From the NCBI GenBank assembly GCA_012521705.1, contig JAAYLX010000015.1, positions 1 through 39,540 of the forward strand: a stretch of 39,540 nt of DNA. The letters run 5' to 3'. The notes below the pieces were generated by a model that did no database searches, was not told the DNA's origin, and saw nothing but the letters and a program-made list of their open reading frames with translations. Both the position numbers and the translations under genes were made by a program. Origin of the DNA: Clostridiaceae bacterium. Its GTDB lineage: Bacteria; Bacillota; Clostridia; DSM-8532. Shown in pieces: positions 26,936 through 36,183 of the stretch (position 1 is the first letter of the stretch; each line of letters starts with the position of its first letter).

Positions 26936-28825
26936 TCAAGACAACTCGAGCATACCTGTATAGAGCTGATAGTATTTACCCTTTAATGCTATAAGGTCGT
27001 CATGGGTACCGCGTTCAATGATTTCGCCGTTTTCAAGCACCATGATGGCATTGGCGTTTCTGACGGTGGAAAGCCTGTGGGCTATTACAAATACTGTCCT
27101 TCCCTCCATAAGGGTATCCATGCCTTTTTCTATAAGGGCTTCAGTTCTTGTATCAATGGAACTGGTCGCTTCATCCAGAATAAGAACAGGGGGATTGGCC
27201 ACTGCAGCCCTTGCGATTGCCAGAAGCTGTTTCTGACCCTGGCTTAAGTTGCTGCCGTCGGCATGTATAATCGTGTTATAGCCCTGGGGAAGGTGCTTGA
27301 TGAATGAGTGGGCATTTGCAAGTTTGGCCGCTTCTATACATTCCTCATCTGTTGCATCCAGCCTCCCGTAACGAATATTGTCCATTACAGTACCGGTGAA
27401 CAGGTGGGTATCCTGAAGAACCATGGCAAGGGACCTGCGCAGATCTGCTTTTTTGATCTTATTGATATTGATTCCGTCATAGCGGATTTTTCCGTCAGGC
27501 ACATCATAAAAACGGTTAATCAGATTGGTGATGGTTGTTTTTCCGGCGCCTGTGGAGCCCACAAAGGCGATTTTCTGGCCGGGTTTGGCATACAGGGATA
27601 TGCCTTTCAAAACAGTCTTGTTCTCTTCATAACCAAAGGTAACATCTTCAAACCTGACATCACCATTAAGTTCCGTGTAGGTGACAGTACCATCAGAGTG
27701 GGGGTGTTTCCATGCCCAGATACCGGTAGGTGTGTCAGATTCCTTTATATTGCCGTTTTCGTCCTTTGAAGCATAAACAAGTTCCACATACCCATTGTCG
27801 GATTCAGGTTCTGTGTCCAGTAACTGGAAGATTCTTTCCGCACCTGCCAGAGCATTAAGTATACTGTTCATTTGCTGTGAAATCTGTGTTATAGGCTGCG
27901 AGAACGATCTTGTGTACTGCAGGAATGATCCTATTGTACCAAGGTCTATAAGGCCGTTTACGGCCATTACCGCTCCGGCTGCCGCTGTAATAGCATACTG
28001 GACGTATGAAAGATTACCCATGATTGGCATAAGGATGCCTGCAAAGGTATGGGCGCTTGTGGATGCCTGTCTAAGTTGCTCGTTGAGCTCTTCAAATCTT
28101 TCTTTGACAGTGTTTTCGTGGTTAAATACCTTTACAACCTTTTGCCCTTCAATCATTTCTTCTATATATCCATTAACTTTTCCGATTTCCTCCTGTTGCT
28201 TCTTAAAGTACATGGCACTTTTGCCGCCGATTTTTCTTACTGTGAGGAACATAAGGAAGAGCATGAATATTACCAGTATGGTCAATAACGGGCTTAAGAT
28301 GAGCATCATTAAGAATACTCCGGTCACCGTTATACTTGACTGAAACAGGTTGGGTATCCCGTGGCTGAGCATTTCCCTCAAAGTATCGATATCGTTTGTG
28401 AACCTGCTCATAAGTTCGCCGTGGGTGTGGGTGTCGAAGAATTTAATAGGCAATGACTGCATGTGTGTGAACATATCAACCCTGAGTTTTTTTAGTGTCC
28501 CTGTTGAAATGTTCAGCATAATCCTGTTGTAAATGTATGTTCCGGATACCCCTGTGAGGTATACCAGGCAAAGCAGCATCACCATTTTTATAAATCCTGA
28601 AAGGTCAGGGTTTTTCTGACCTATAAATGGCACAATGTAATTGTTTATAATGGGTTTGAGAAAATAGATACCCACTACGTTTGCCGCTGCGCTTATAAGT
28701 ATGAATATTGCAGCTGTGATTAGCTGTAATCTGTAACAAGACAAGTATTTTATAAGCCTTCCAAGGGTTTTTCCTGTGTTCTGGGGTTTAAAACCGCCGT
28801 GTTGTCTTCTTCCCGGTCCTGGCAT
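26936..28825 (-). CDS. Heterodimeric ABC exporter, subunit with canonical ATP site
   Basis: 629 residues: six-helix ABC transmembrane domain (about 35-330) plus C-terminal ATPase. Walker A AFVGSTGAGKTT, signature NLSQGQKQ, Walker B VLILDEATSSID (catalytic Glu at 552) and H-loop VIAHRLSTV are all intact. Between membrane domain and ATPase lies an extra ~45-residue segment (ASKDENGNIKESDTPTGIWA, WKHPHSDGTVTY) also present in YfiC-type proteins, as I recall. A Gly/Arg/His-rich N-terminus precedes the first helix. The start is ATG 28825, not the TTG at 28831: AGGAG ends 10 nt before the ATG. It begins 2 bp after the partner gene's stop, implying translational coupling. Likely drug, lipid or peptide efflux; substrate unknown. 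Confidence 0.9.
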   Translation of the reverse strand: MPGPGRRQHGGFKPQNTGKTLGRLIKYLSCYRLQLITAAIFILISAAANVVGIYFLKPIINNYIVPFIGQKNPDLSGFIKMVMLLCLVYLTGVSGTYIYNRIMLNISTGTLKKLRVDMFTHMQSLPIKFFDTHTHGELMSRFTNDIDTLREMLSHGIPNLFQSSITVTGVFLMMLILSPLLTILVIFMLFLMFLTVRKIGGKSAMYFKKQQEEIGKVNGYIEEMIEGQKVVKVFNHENTVKERFEELNEQLRQASTSAHTFAGILMPIMGNLSYVQYAITAAAGAVMAVNGLIDLGTIGSFLQYTRSFSQPITQISQQMNSILNALAGAERIFQLLDTEPESDNGYVELVYASKDENGNIKESDTPTGIWAWKHPHSDGTVTYTELNGDVRFEDVTFGYEENKTVLKGISLYAKPGQKIAFVGSTGAGKTTITNLINRFYDVPDGKIRYDGININKIKKADLRRSLAMVLQDTHLFTGTVMDNIRYGRLDATDEECIEAAKLANAHSFIKHLPQGYNTIIHADGSNLSQGQKQLLAIARAAVANPPVLILDEATSSIDTRTEALIEKGMDTLMEGRTVFVIAHRLSTVRNANAIMVLENGEIIERGTHDDLIALKGKYYQLYTGMLELS

Positions 28826-28827
28826 TT

Positions 28828-30552
28828 TCAAGCAACTCCTTTCTGCTGTGATTCATATACTTCTCTGTATATGGAGTTGGTAGCCAGCAATTCTTCATGT
28901 GTACCGATTGCATTGATTTTTCCGTCGTCAAGGACAATTATCTTGTCTGCGTCGCTTACAGATGAAATACGCTGAGCTATTATAATAACTGTGGTATCAG
29001 ATACATTCTCTTTCAGACCCTGGCGGATTTTGCTGTCAGTGGCTGTATCCACCGCGCTTGTGCTGTCATCCAGGATTAGAATCTTTGGCTTTTTCAAAAG
29101 CGCTCTTGCAATAGTCAGCCTTTGTTTCTGTCCGCCTGAGACATTGACGCCTCCCTGGCCAAGTTCGGTTTCAAAGCCTTTGGGGAAGGACATGATGAAA
29201 TCATAGGCCTGCGCAATTTTACACGCTTCAATAATTTCTTCGTCTGTGGCGTTTTCATTGCCCCATTTCAGATTATCCTTAATTGTGCCTGAAAACAGAA
29301 CATTTTTCTGCAGGACCATGGCCACTGAATCTCTTAATGTCTTTATTTTATAATCCCTTACATCTCTTCCGCCCACAAGGATTCTGCCTTCCAATACATC
29401 GTAAAGGCGGGGGATGAGCTGAACCAGTGTGGTTTTTGCAGAACCGGTTCCGCCTATAATTCCGACAGTCTCCCCGGGCTTGATTTCAAAATTGATGTTT
29501 TCCAGAACCAGATTGTCTTTGTTTTTGCTGTAACTGAAAGACACGTTCTCAAAAACTACCGATCCGTCTTTAACCTCAGGATCTTCATTGCTATCGTCCC
29601 TGATATCAATTTCCTCATCCAGTATCTCAATGATTCTGGACACTGAAGCACGTGAAAGGACAATCTGAACAAACACAAAAGAAATCATCATCAGGGATAC
29701 CAGAATCTGAGTCGAATATGTGATAAAACCGAAAAGCTCACCGGACAGCATTTTTTCACCAATGATAAGGTTTCCGCCGAACCAGAAAATTGCAGTAATA
29801 GAACCATACATGGTAAGTTGCATGATAGGCATTGCCCAAACAAGCAGCTTTTCAGCATTGAAGTGAGCAAGACGCACTGCCTCTGCCGAATCCAGGAATT
29901 TCTTGTTCTCGTAATCTTCCCGCACAAAAGCCTTTACAACTCTTATCGCAATAAGATTTTCCTGAACAGAAGCGTTCATATTGTCATATTTTTTCAGCAT
30001 CGCTTTGAAACGTGGAAAGGCTTTTGAAGCAACAATGAACAGCGCTGAAGCCAGGATTGGTATCGCGAAAAGGAAGATCAGGGAAAGTCCCGGATTAATA
30101 GTAATTGCCATGATAGTGGCACTGATCAGCATGAAAGGAGCGCGCACCAACAATCTTATAATCATCATAAAAGACATCTGGGCATTGGTCACGTCTGTGG
30201 TAAGCCTTGTCACGAGAGAGGGAGTTGTGAACTTGTCAATATTGGCGAAAGAAAAGTCCTGAATTTTATCAAATATTTTTTTTCTTAACTCCTTGGCAAA
30301 GCCTACGCTGGCAATAGCCGAGAAACGCCCGTGTATTGCGCCGAACAATAGCGCGAAAACGGCTATTAAAACCATGAGGCCGCCAGTCTGAAGTATGAAA
30401 TCAACATCTCCGTTTTTTACGCCCACATCAATTATTTTGGACATAAGAAAGGGTATGGATATTTCAAGTATTACTTCGAGGATTACGAAAATTGGAGTCA
30501 GAATTGCATACTTTTTATACTTTCCAAGACATGGAAGTAATTTTTTTAACAT
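28828..30552 (-). CDS. Heterodimeric ABC exporter, subunit with degenerate ATP site
   Basis: 574 residues: six-helix membrane domain (about 15-310) plus ATPase. Walker A is GGTGSAKT (367-374). The Walker B ends ILILDDSTSAVD with Asp496 where the catalytic Glu should be, and the H-loop His is replaced by Gln527 (IIIAQRISSV). Its signature VSGGQ is good and would complete the active site formed with the partner's Walker A. This is the split seen in BmrC/BmrD, LmrC/LmrD and YfiB/YfiC heterodimers. The start is the ATG at 30552 behind AGGAGGAG; the longer frame to 30582 would translate that ribosome site. First gene of the two-gene minus-strand operon. Confidence 0.9.
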   Translation of the reverse strand: MLKKLLPCLGKYKKYAILTPIFVILEVILEISIPFLMSKIIDVGVKNGDVDFILQTGGLMVLIAVFALLFGAIHGRFSAIASVGFAKELRKKIFDKIQDFSFANIDKFTTPSLVTRLTTDVTNAQMSFMMIIRLLVRAPFMLISATIMAITINPGLSLIFLFAIPILASALFIVASKAFPRFKAMLKKYDNMNASVQENLIAIRVVKAFVREDYENKKFLDSAEAVRLAHFNAEKLLVWAMPIMQLTMYGSITAIFWFGGNLIIGEKMLSGELFGFITYSTQILVSLMMISFVFVQIVLSRASVSRIIEILDEEIDIRDDSNEDPEVKDGSVVFENVSFSYSKNKDNLVLENINFEIKPGETVGIIGGTGSAKTTLVQLIPRLYDVLEGRILVGGRDVRDYKIKTLRDSVAMVLQKNVLFSGTIKDNLKWGNENATDEEIIEACKIAQAYDFIMSFPKGFETELGQGGVNVSGGQKQRLTIARALLKKPKILILDDSTSAVDTATDSKIRQGLKENVSDTTVIIIAQRISSVSDADKIIVLDDGKINAIGTHEELLATNSIYREVYESQQKGVA

Positions 30553-30709
30553 ATATCTCCTCCTGCAAGAGCTAAGCTGCAAATTTAATACTTAGCAATT
30601 CTCAATTTAATTCTGTCAACTATAATTTTTGTCAGTCAGATTATTTTCTAACCACGTTTTCTGTTATTGTATTGGACACTTTTTCCACACAATAGAATTA
30701 TTATAGCAT

Positions 30710-30718
30710 ACTATTCAA
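30710..30718 (-). promoter_or_regulatory. Possible extended -10 element upstream of the ABC operon
   Basis: On the minus strand TGCTATAAT (an extended -10) lies about 160 bp before the exporter start. No clear -35 is found. The 296-bp gap 30553-30848 otherwise shows only the hairpin at 30751. Confidence 0.4.
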
Positions 30719-30750
30719 TGGGATGCGCAAATCTGTAACAGGGCGCAATA

Positions 30751-30790
30751 AAGGGATTGGCCGCCATTTTTGGCTATTGACCAATCCCTT
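30751..30790 (-). terminator. Hairpin, probable terminator of the small membrane-protein gene
   Basis: AAGGGATTGG (30751-30760) pairs perfectly with CCAATCCCTT (30781-30790), and an inner GCCA/TGGC stem has a TTTT loop. Read on the minus strand it is followed by TATTG, a weak U run, 58 bp after the stop at 30849. Confidence 0.55.
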
Positions 30791-30848
30791 ACTTAAGGTA
30801 GTTGAATTTTGCGTTACTATTCATAAAAATTCATTTTTTTCGTATCTC

Positions 30849-31163
30849 TTATCTTTTAACCAAAATGTCAAGAATAAATGCTCCAAATACAATCATAACC
30901 CAGAATCTGAATGAATAGATCATTGTCCATTCTATTAAATACATATGGTTTTGCAACACAACTGTTCCGGATATAAGCAGTATTTCAAGAGCAAGAGCCA
31001 CCAGCAAAAACAAAGCAAACAGGGAAGTGCCTAACTTCAACAGAATTTTGCTGCCCTTGTTCATTCCCATAAACTTTTTTGATGCGATATTAAAAAAAGA
31101 ACGAAGTTTTGTCGTGTTATTCTTTTCGTTCAAGTGCTGACCCCCCGGATAATATAAGTTCAC
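30849..31163 (-). CDS. Small membrane protein of unknown function
   Basis: Up to 104 residues. A basic N-terminal part (KLRSFFNIASKKFMGMNKGSK) is followed by two hydrophobic segments (LGTSLFALFLLVALALEILL and FRFWVMIVFGAFILDILV) separated by a short loop, so a two-helix membrane hairpin with a basic cytosolic tail is likely. The start is uncertain: GTG at 31163 has no ribosome site, while a TTG at 31133 lies 7 nt after GGGGGG and would give 94 residues. No family recognised. It lies between the ABC exporter and the Y-family polymerase, all on the minus strand. Confidence 0.55.
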   Translation of the reverse strand: MNLYYPGGQHLNEKNNTTKLRSFFNIASKKFMGMNKGSKILLKLGTSLFALFLLVALALEILLISGTVVLQNHMYLIEWTMIYSFRFWVMIVFGAFILDILVKR

Positions 31164-31218
31164 ATTAATAAGGTATCATAAATGTGCATGCACGGTAAAT
31201 GAAAATAATTGGCACGCC

Positions 31219-32466
31219 TTACAGCAGACTGGTCATCATCTGGAATCCGTCAATGACGCCGCCGCTGACAGGGGACAGCCCTGACCCCAAAAAACATGAG
31301 CGGAATACTGCATTGCTGCCGAACCTCATTCTGAGGCTGTCGATGGTCTCATCAAGTCTTTTCTTCTTTTCATCATATTTCTCAAAGATGCTTAACTGCA
31401 GGACATCGCAGGGTACAAGCTCCGAAACTCTTACTCCTATTCCGCGGAGAGGTTTGCCGGACCACAGTTCATCCATAAGTTCAGATGCTATTTTATATAT
31501 TTTCATGGTATTGTCTGTAGCAACCAGGAATTTGCGCTGATGTCCGTTTCCTGTAAGATCGGTTTTACGAAGCCAGACCGATACAAGCCTTGCGCAGAAA
31601 CCCGCTTGTCTCAACCGCATTCCCACCATTTCACAGAGGGAAAGCAGCACCTTTAATGCCTCTTCTCTGGTATGGACGTCAAAAGGTATTGTACAACTGT
31701 TCCCGATTCCTTTAATAGGGGGCCTGACACCGGAAGCCACAAGGGAGTTTTCAATTCCGTTGGCATAATTCTGAATCAGAATTCCCCAGCTTTTCAGGTG
31801 GAATCTGAGAAGTTCACTGTCGGCCTGGGCTAACTGGCCGATGGTGAAAATGTTAAGCCTGTGGAGTTTCGGAGCGGTTGCTCTGCCTACTCCGAACAGT
31901 TCTTCGACAGGAAGGGGCCACATTTTTTCCCTCATTTCATCTTCATTGAGAATTGCATGGACCATGTCGGGCTTTTTAAGCTCCCCGGCCATTTTTGCAA
32001 GGAGTTTGTTCCAGGACACTCCTATATTTACGGTAAAGCCCAGTTCGTCTCTGATCCGGTTTTTCAGCTTGTTTGCCGCACTGACCGGGTCCCCGTGAAT
32101 TCCTTCCATTCCCGTGTAGTCTATAAATGCCTCATCTATGCTGAAAACCTGCACATTTGGCGAAAAGTCGCGCAGGATTTCCAACATTGCATTATGGCAC
32201 TGCATATAAAGATAATAGTTTGGGGGTACTATCACTATGTGGGGGCATTTTTGACGGACCGAAACCAAAGGCTCACCGGTCTTTATACCATATTTTTTTG
32301 CCGGAATGCTTTTTGCCAGAACAATTCCATGCCGGCTTTCCTCGTCGCCGCCTATCACACTCGGAATTTTCCGGAGATCTTCCGAAGCTCCGTGTTGCAG
32401 CCTGTAAGCGGCTTCCCAGGAAAGATAAGCACTGTTTGCATCTATATGCATTATAATTTTATCCAA
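31219..32466 (-). CDS. Y-family DNA polymerase (DinB/UmuC-like, translesion synthesis)
   Basis: 415 residues. Palm motif IIMHIDANSAYLSWEAAYRL has the first catalytic Asp, and VFSIDEAFIDYTG carries the second Asp-Glu pair. IGVSWNKLLAKMAGELKKPD is the fingers/thumb signature, and VEELFGVGRATAPKLHRL the helix-hairpin-helix. It performs error-prone bypass of DNA lesions. The start is the TTG at 32466: GGGGTGA lies 6 nt upstream, and translation from it (MDKIIMHIDANSAY) aligns with the usual N-terminus, whereas ATG 32451 has no ribosome site. A C-terminal clamp-binding motif may be QLSIFEKY (near residue 370). Controlled by LexA (see 32508). I do not assign dinB versus the UmuC-like paralogue. Confidence 0.92.
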   Translation of the reverse strand: MDKIIMHIDANSAYLSWEAAYRLQHGASEDLRKIPSVIGGDEESRHGIVLAKSIPAKKYGIKTGEPLVSVRQKCPHIVIVPPNYYLYMQCHNAMLEILRDFSPNVQVFSIDEAFIDYTGMEGIHGDPVSAANKLKNRIRDELGFTVNIGVSWNKLLAKMAGELKKPDMVHAILNEDEMREKMWPLPVEELFGVGRATAPKLHRLNIFTIGQLAQADSELLRFHLKSWGILIQNYANGIENSLVASGVRPPIKGIGNSCTIPFDVHTREEALKVLLSLCEMVGMRLRQAGFCARLVSVWLRKTDLTGNGHQRKFLVATDNTMKIYKIASELMDELWSGKPLRGIGVRVSELVPCDVLQLSIFEKYDEKKKRLDETIDSLRMRFGSNAVFRSCFLGSGLSPVSGGVIDGFQMMTSLL

Positions 32467-32497
32467 TGATTTCACCCCGGTTCCTATATCTGTTTTT

Positions 32498-32526
32498 ATT
32501 CTATAACCGAACATATGTTCTGTAAA
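32498..32526 (-). promoter_or_regulatory. Promoter of the Y-family polymerase gene
   Basis: Minus strand TTTACA (32521-32526), 17-bp spacer, TAGAAT (32498-32503). It predicts transcription starting ~10 bp further on, just ahead of the GGGGTGA ribosome site and TTG start. Confidence 0.75.
32508..32521. promoter_or_regulatory. LexA (SOS) operator
   Basis: CGAACATATGTTCT matches the Bacillus-type LexA/DinR consensus CGAACRNRYGTTYC at all but the last base. The core GAACATATGTTC is a perfect palindrome. It fills the spacer between the -35 and -10 boxes of the Y-family polymerase promoter, so LexA binding would block it directly until DNA damage. Confidence 0.88.
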
Positions 32527-32612
32527 CAGAAAAAATTTGGGAACTGAGGATTGAAATTACATTGGCGGCCATGACAGCCCTTCCGGCCATTTTGTGTGCT
32601 GCTGGAAGTATA

Positions 32613-32641
32613 TTGTAATAAACGGGGATAATGCTTATAAT
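32613..32641 (+). promoter_or_regulatory. Promoter of the nitroreductase gene
   Basis: TTGTAA (32613-32618), 17-bp spacer, TATAAT (32636-32641), 50 bp upstream of the nitroreductase ATG. Confidence 0.7.
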
Positions 32642-32691
32642 AAATGTGACCGATTAAATAATACCAGTAAGAAAAGTGGGGGATGCCGGGC

Positions 32692-33216
32692 ATGTATGAG
32701 CTAATAAAAGCAAGAAGAAGCATAAGAAAATTTCAGAAAAGAGAAGTGGAAAAAGAAAAAATAGATATTATCACAAAAAGTGCTTTATTGTCTCCTTCAT
32801 CCCGTTCAATAAGACCATGGGAATTTATTGTGGTAGACGATAAAAATTCATTACAGCAACTTTCACAGTGCAAGGCACACAGTGCGACATTTTTGGCTGA
32901 GGCACCGCTGGGGATCGTTGTGATAGCTGATCCGGAAACAGGGGATACCTGGATAGAAGATACCTCAATTGCCTCAATAATAATACAACTGGTGGCAGAA
33001 TCTCTGGGACTCGGCTCATGCTGGATACAGGTCAGGGGAAGGTTTGACTCCCAGGGAAGAAAAGCCGGAGACATTGTCAGAGAGGTATTGAACATACCAC
33101 CTAACTATGAAGTTGAAAGCATAATTGCAATAGGATACCCCGATGAGAAGAAGAGAGCTTACAGAGAAGATGAATTACTTTATGACAAAATCCATTACAA
33201 TCAATATAAGGGCTAA
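32692..33216 (+). CDS. Nitroreductase family protein
   Basis: 174 residues, FMN-dependent nitroreductase fold. YELIKARRSIRKFQKREV binds FMN phosphate through the Arg pair, SPSSRSIRPWEFIVVDD is the typical substrate/flavin segment, SIASIIIQLVAESLGLGSCW the dimer helix, and IIAIGYPDEKK the C-terminal flavin contact. It likely reduces nitro, quinone or enone compounds with NAD(P)H; substrate unknown. The start is moved to ATG 32692, since GTGGGGG abuts ATG 32683 but lies 9 nt before 32692. Monocistronic, with its own promoter and terminator. Confidence 0.88.
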   Translation: MYELIKARRSIRKFQKREVEKEKIDIITKSALLSPSSRSIRPWEFIVVDDKNSLQQLSQCKAHSATFLAEAPLGIVVIADPETGDTWIEDTSIASIIIQLVAESLGLGSCWIQVRGRFDSQGRKAGDIVREVLNIPPNYEVESIIAIGYPDEKKRAYREDELLYDKIHYNQYKG

Positions 33217-33237
33217 ACAGGCGAAAGCCTGTTTTTT
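33215..33237 (+). terminator. Intrinsic terminator of the nitroreductase gene
   Basis: AAACAGGC (33215-33222) pairs with GCCTGTTT (33227-33234) around a GAAA tetraloop, in a run of six T. The 5' arm begins inside the TAA stop codon. Confidence 0.93.
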
Positions 33238-33304
33238 ATTTGCCTCAAACCATCACGAACTGTACATTATGACTAATAATCATATTGGATTTCAATAAAA
33301 TTTG

Positions 33305-33332
33305 TTGACAATTAATATGTTTCTGTTATAAT
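33305..33332 (+). promoter_or_regulatory. Consensus promoter of the glycerol operon
   Basis: TTGACA (33305-33310), 16-bp spacer, TATAAT (33327-33332): both hexamers are perfect. Predicted start is near 33339, about 415 nt before glpK. Such a strong promoter ahead of a long leader suggests post-initiation control. Confidence 0.88.
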
Positions 33333-33338
33333 AGTCTC

Positions 33339-35249
<1,911 letters not shown>

Positions 35250-35259
35250 TTAATCTTGG

Positions 35260-35302
35260 ATTAATATTCCAGGGATTAGTATTCCAGGGATTAGTATTCC
35301 GG
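35260..35302. repeat. 15-bp tandem repeat, 2.9 copies, between glpK and glpF
   Basis: ATTAATATTCCAGGG (35260-35274), ATTAGTATTCCAGGG (35275-35289) and ATTAGTATTCCGG (35290-35302) run head to tail, ending 2 nt before the GGAGG of glpF. Copy number variation would shift nothing in frame and could change RNA folding at the ribosome site. Confidence 0.92.
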
Positions 35303-35317
35303 TAGGAGGTTGTAATT

Positions 35318-36031
35318 ATGATGAAAATATTTATAGCAGAATTATTAGGAACATTTATGCTCATATTATTAGGTGATGGCGTTGTTGCTAACGTTACTTT
35401 GAATAAGTCCGGAATGAAAGGCGCCGGATCTATTCAGATTACATTTGCCTGGGGTCTTGCAGTTCTGTTGCCGGCTTTCATATTCGGCGCTACTTCAGGA
35501 GCTCACTTCAACCCGGCTCTTACACTTGCTCTGGCAGTAGGCGGAGCTACACCTTGGGAAGCCGTTCCTATATACTTTGCAGGTGAATTCCTCGGTGCTT
35601 TCTTGGGTGCTGTAGTTGTTTATATGCTGTTCAAAGATCAGTTTGATGCTACAGAAGATCCGGGTACAAAACTGGGTGTATTCTCAACCGGCCCAAGCAT
35701 TCCTAATGTAGGCCGTAACTTACTGAGTGAAGCTGTTGGTACATTCGTTCTTGTATTCGCTATCCTTGGCGTAGGCAATGTTGCCAACATCGCATCCGGT
35801 GTTGAAAAGTTGCTCGTATTCGGAGTCATCGTATCCATCGGTATGTCACTTGGTGGATTGACCGGATATGCTATTAACCCGGCTCGTGACCTTGGTCCTC
35901 GTATTGCTCATGCTGTTCTTCCTATTAAAGGAAAGGGCGGTTCCAACTGGGGCTATGCCTGGATCCCTGTTGTAGGTCCTGTTATTGGCGCAGTTGTTGC
36001 ACAGCTTTTATTTAATGCAATTCCCTGGTAA
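35318..36031 (+). CDS. glpF: Glycerol uptake facilitator (aquaglyceroporin)
   Basis: 237 residues, six membrane helices with the two half-helix NPA motifs: GAHFNPALTLAL (N65) and GYAINPARDLGPR (N187). The Asp directly after the second NPAR is the feature that separates glycerol facilitators from water-only aquaporins. It conducts glycerol passively, and GlpK phosphorylation provides the pull. The start is the first of two adjacent ATGs, 8 nt after AGGAGG. It is 68 bp after glpK. Confidence 0.97.
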   Translation: MMKIFIAELLGTFMLILLGDGVVANVTLNKSGMKGAGSIQITFAWGLAVLLPAFIFGATSGAHFNPALTLALAVGGATPWEAVPIYFAGEFLGAFLGAVVVYMLFKDQFDATEDPGTKLGVFSTGPSIPNVGRNLLSEAVGTFVLVFAILGVGNVANIASGVEKLLVFGVIVSIGMSLGGLTGYAINPARDLGPRIAHAVLPIKGKGGSNWGYAWIPVVGPVIGAVVAQLLFNAIPW

Positions 36032-36079
36032 TTAATATTCTACAAACACAACTGATTTGTTGTTAAGTAATTAGGTTAT

Positions 36080-36138
36080 GCGCATGGTAATATGCAATAA
36101 TTCGCAATGAATGAATGCAATTTACCATGCGCAATTTT
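36080..36138 (+). terminator. Hairpin (terminator or attenuator) between glpF and the GlpA-like gene
   Basis: GCGCATGGTAA (36080-36090) pairs perfectly with TTACCATGCGC (36122-36132), 11 bp. A 31-nt loop contains a small ATTC/GAAT stem. AATTTT follows. It ends ~45 bp before the GTG start and could lower expression of the dehydrogenase genes relative to glpKF. Confidence 0.65.
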
Positions 36139-36183
36139 AAGACGATTTTTACAAATTCCTAAAGGAACAGAGGTGATCGCCAC

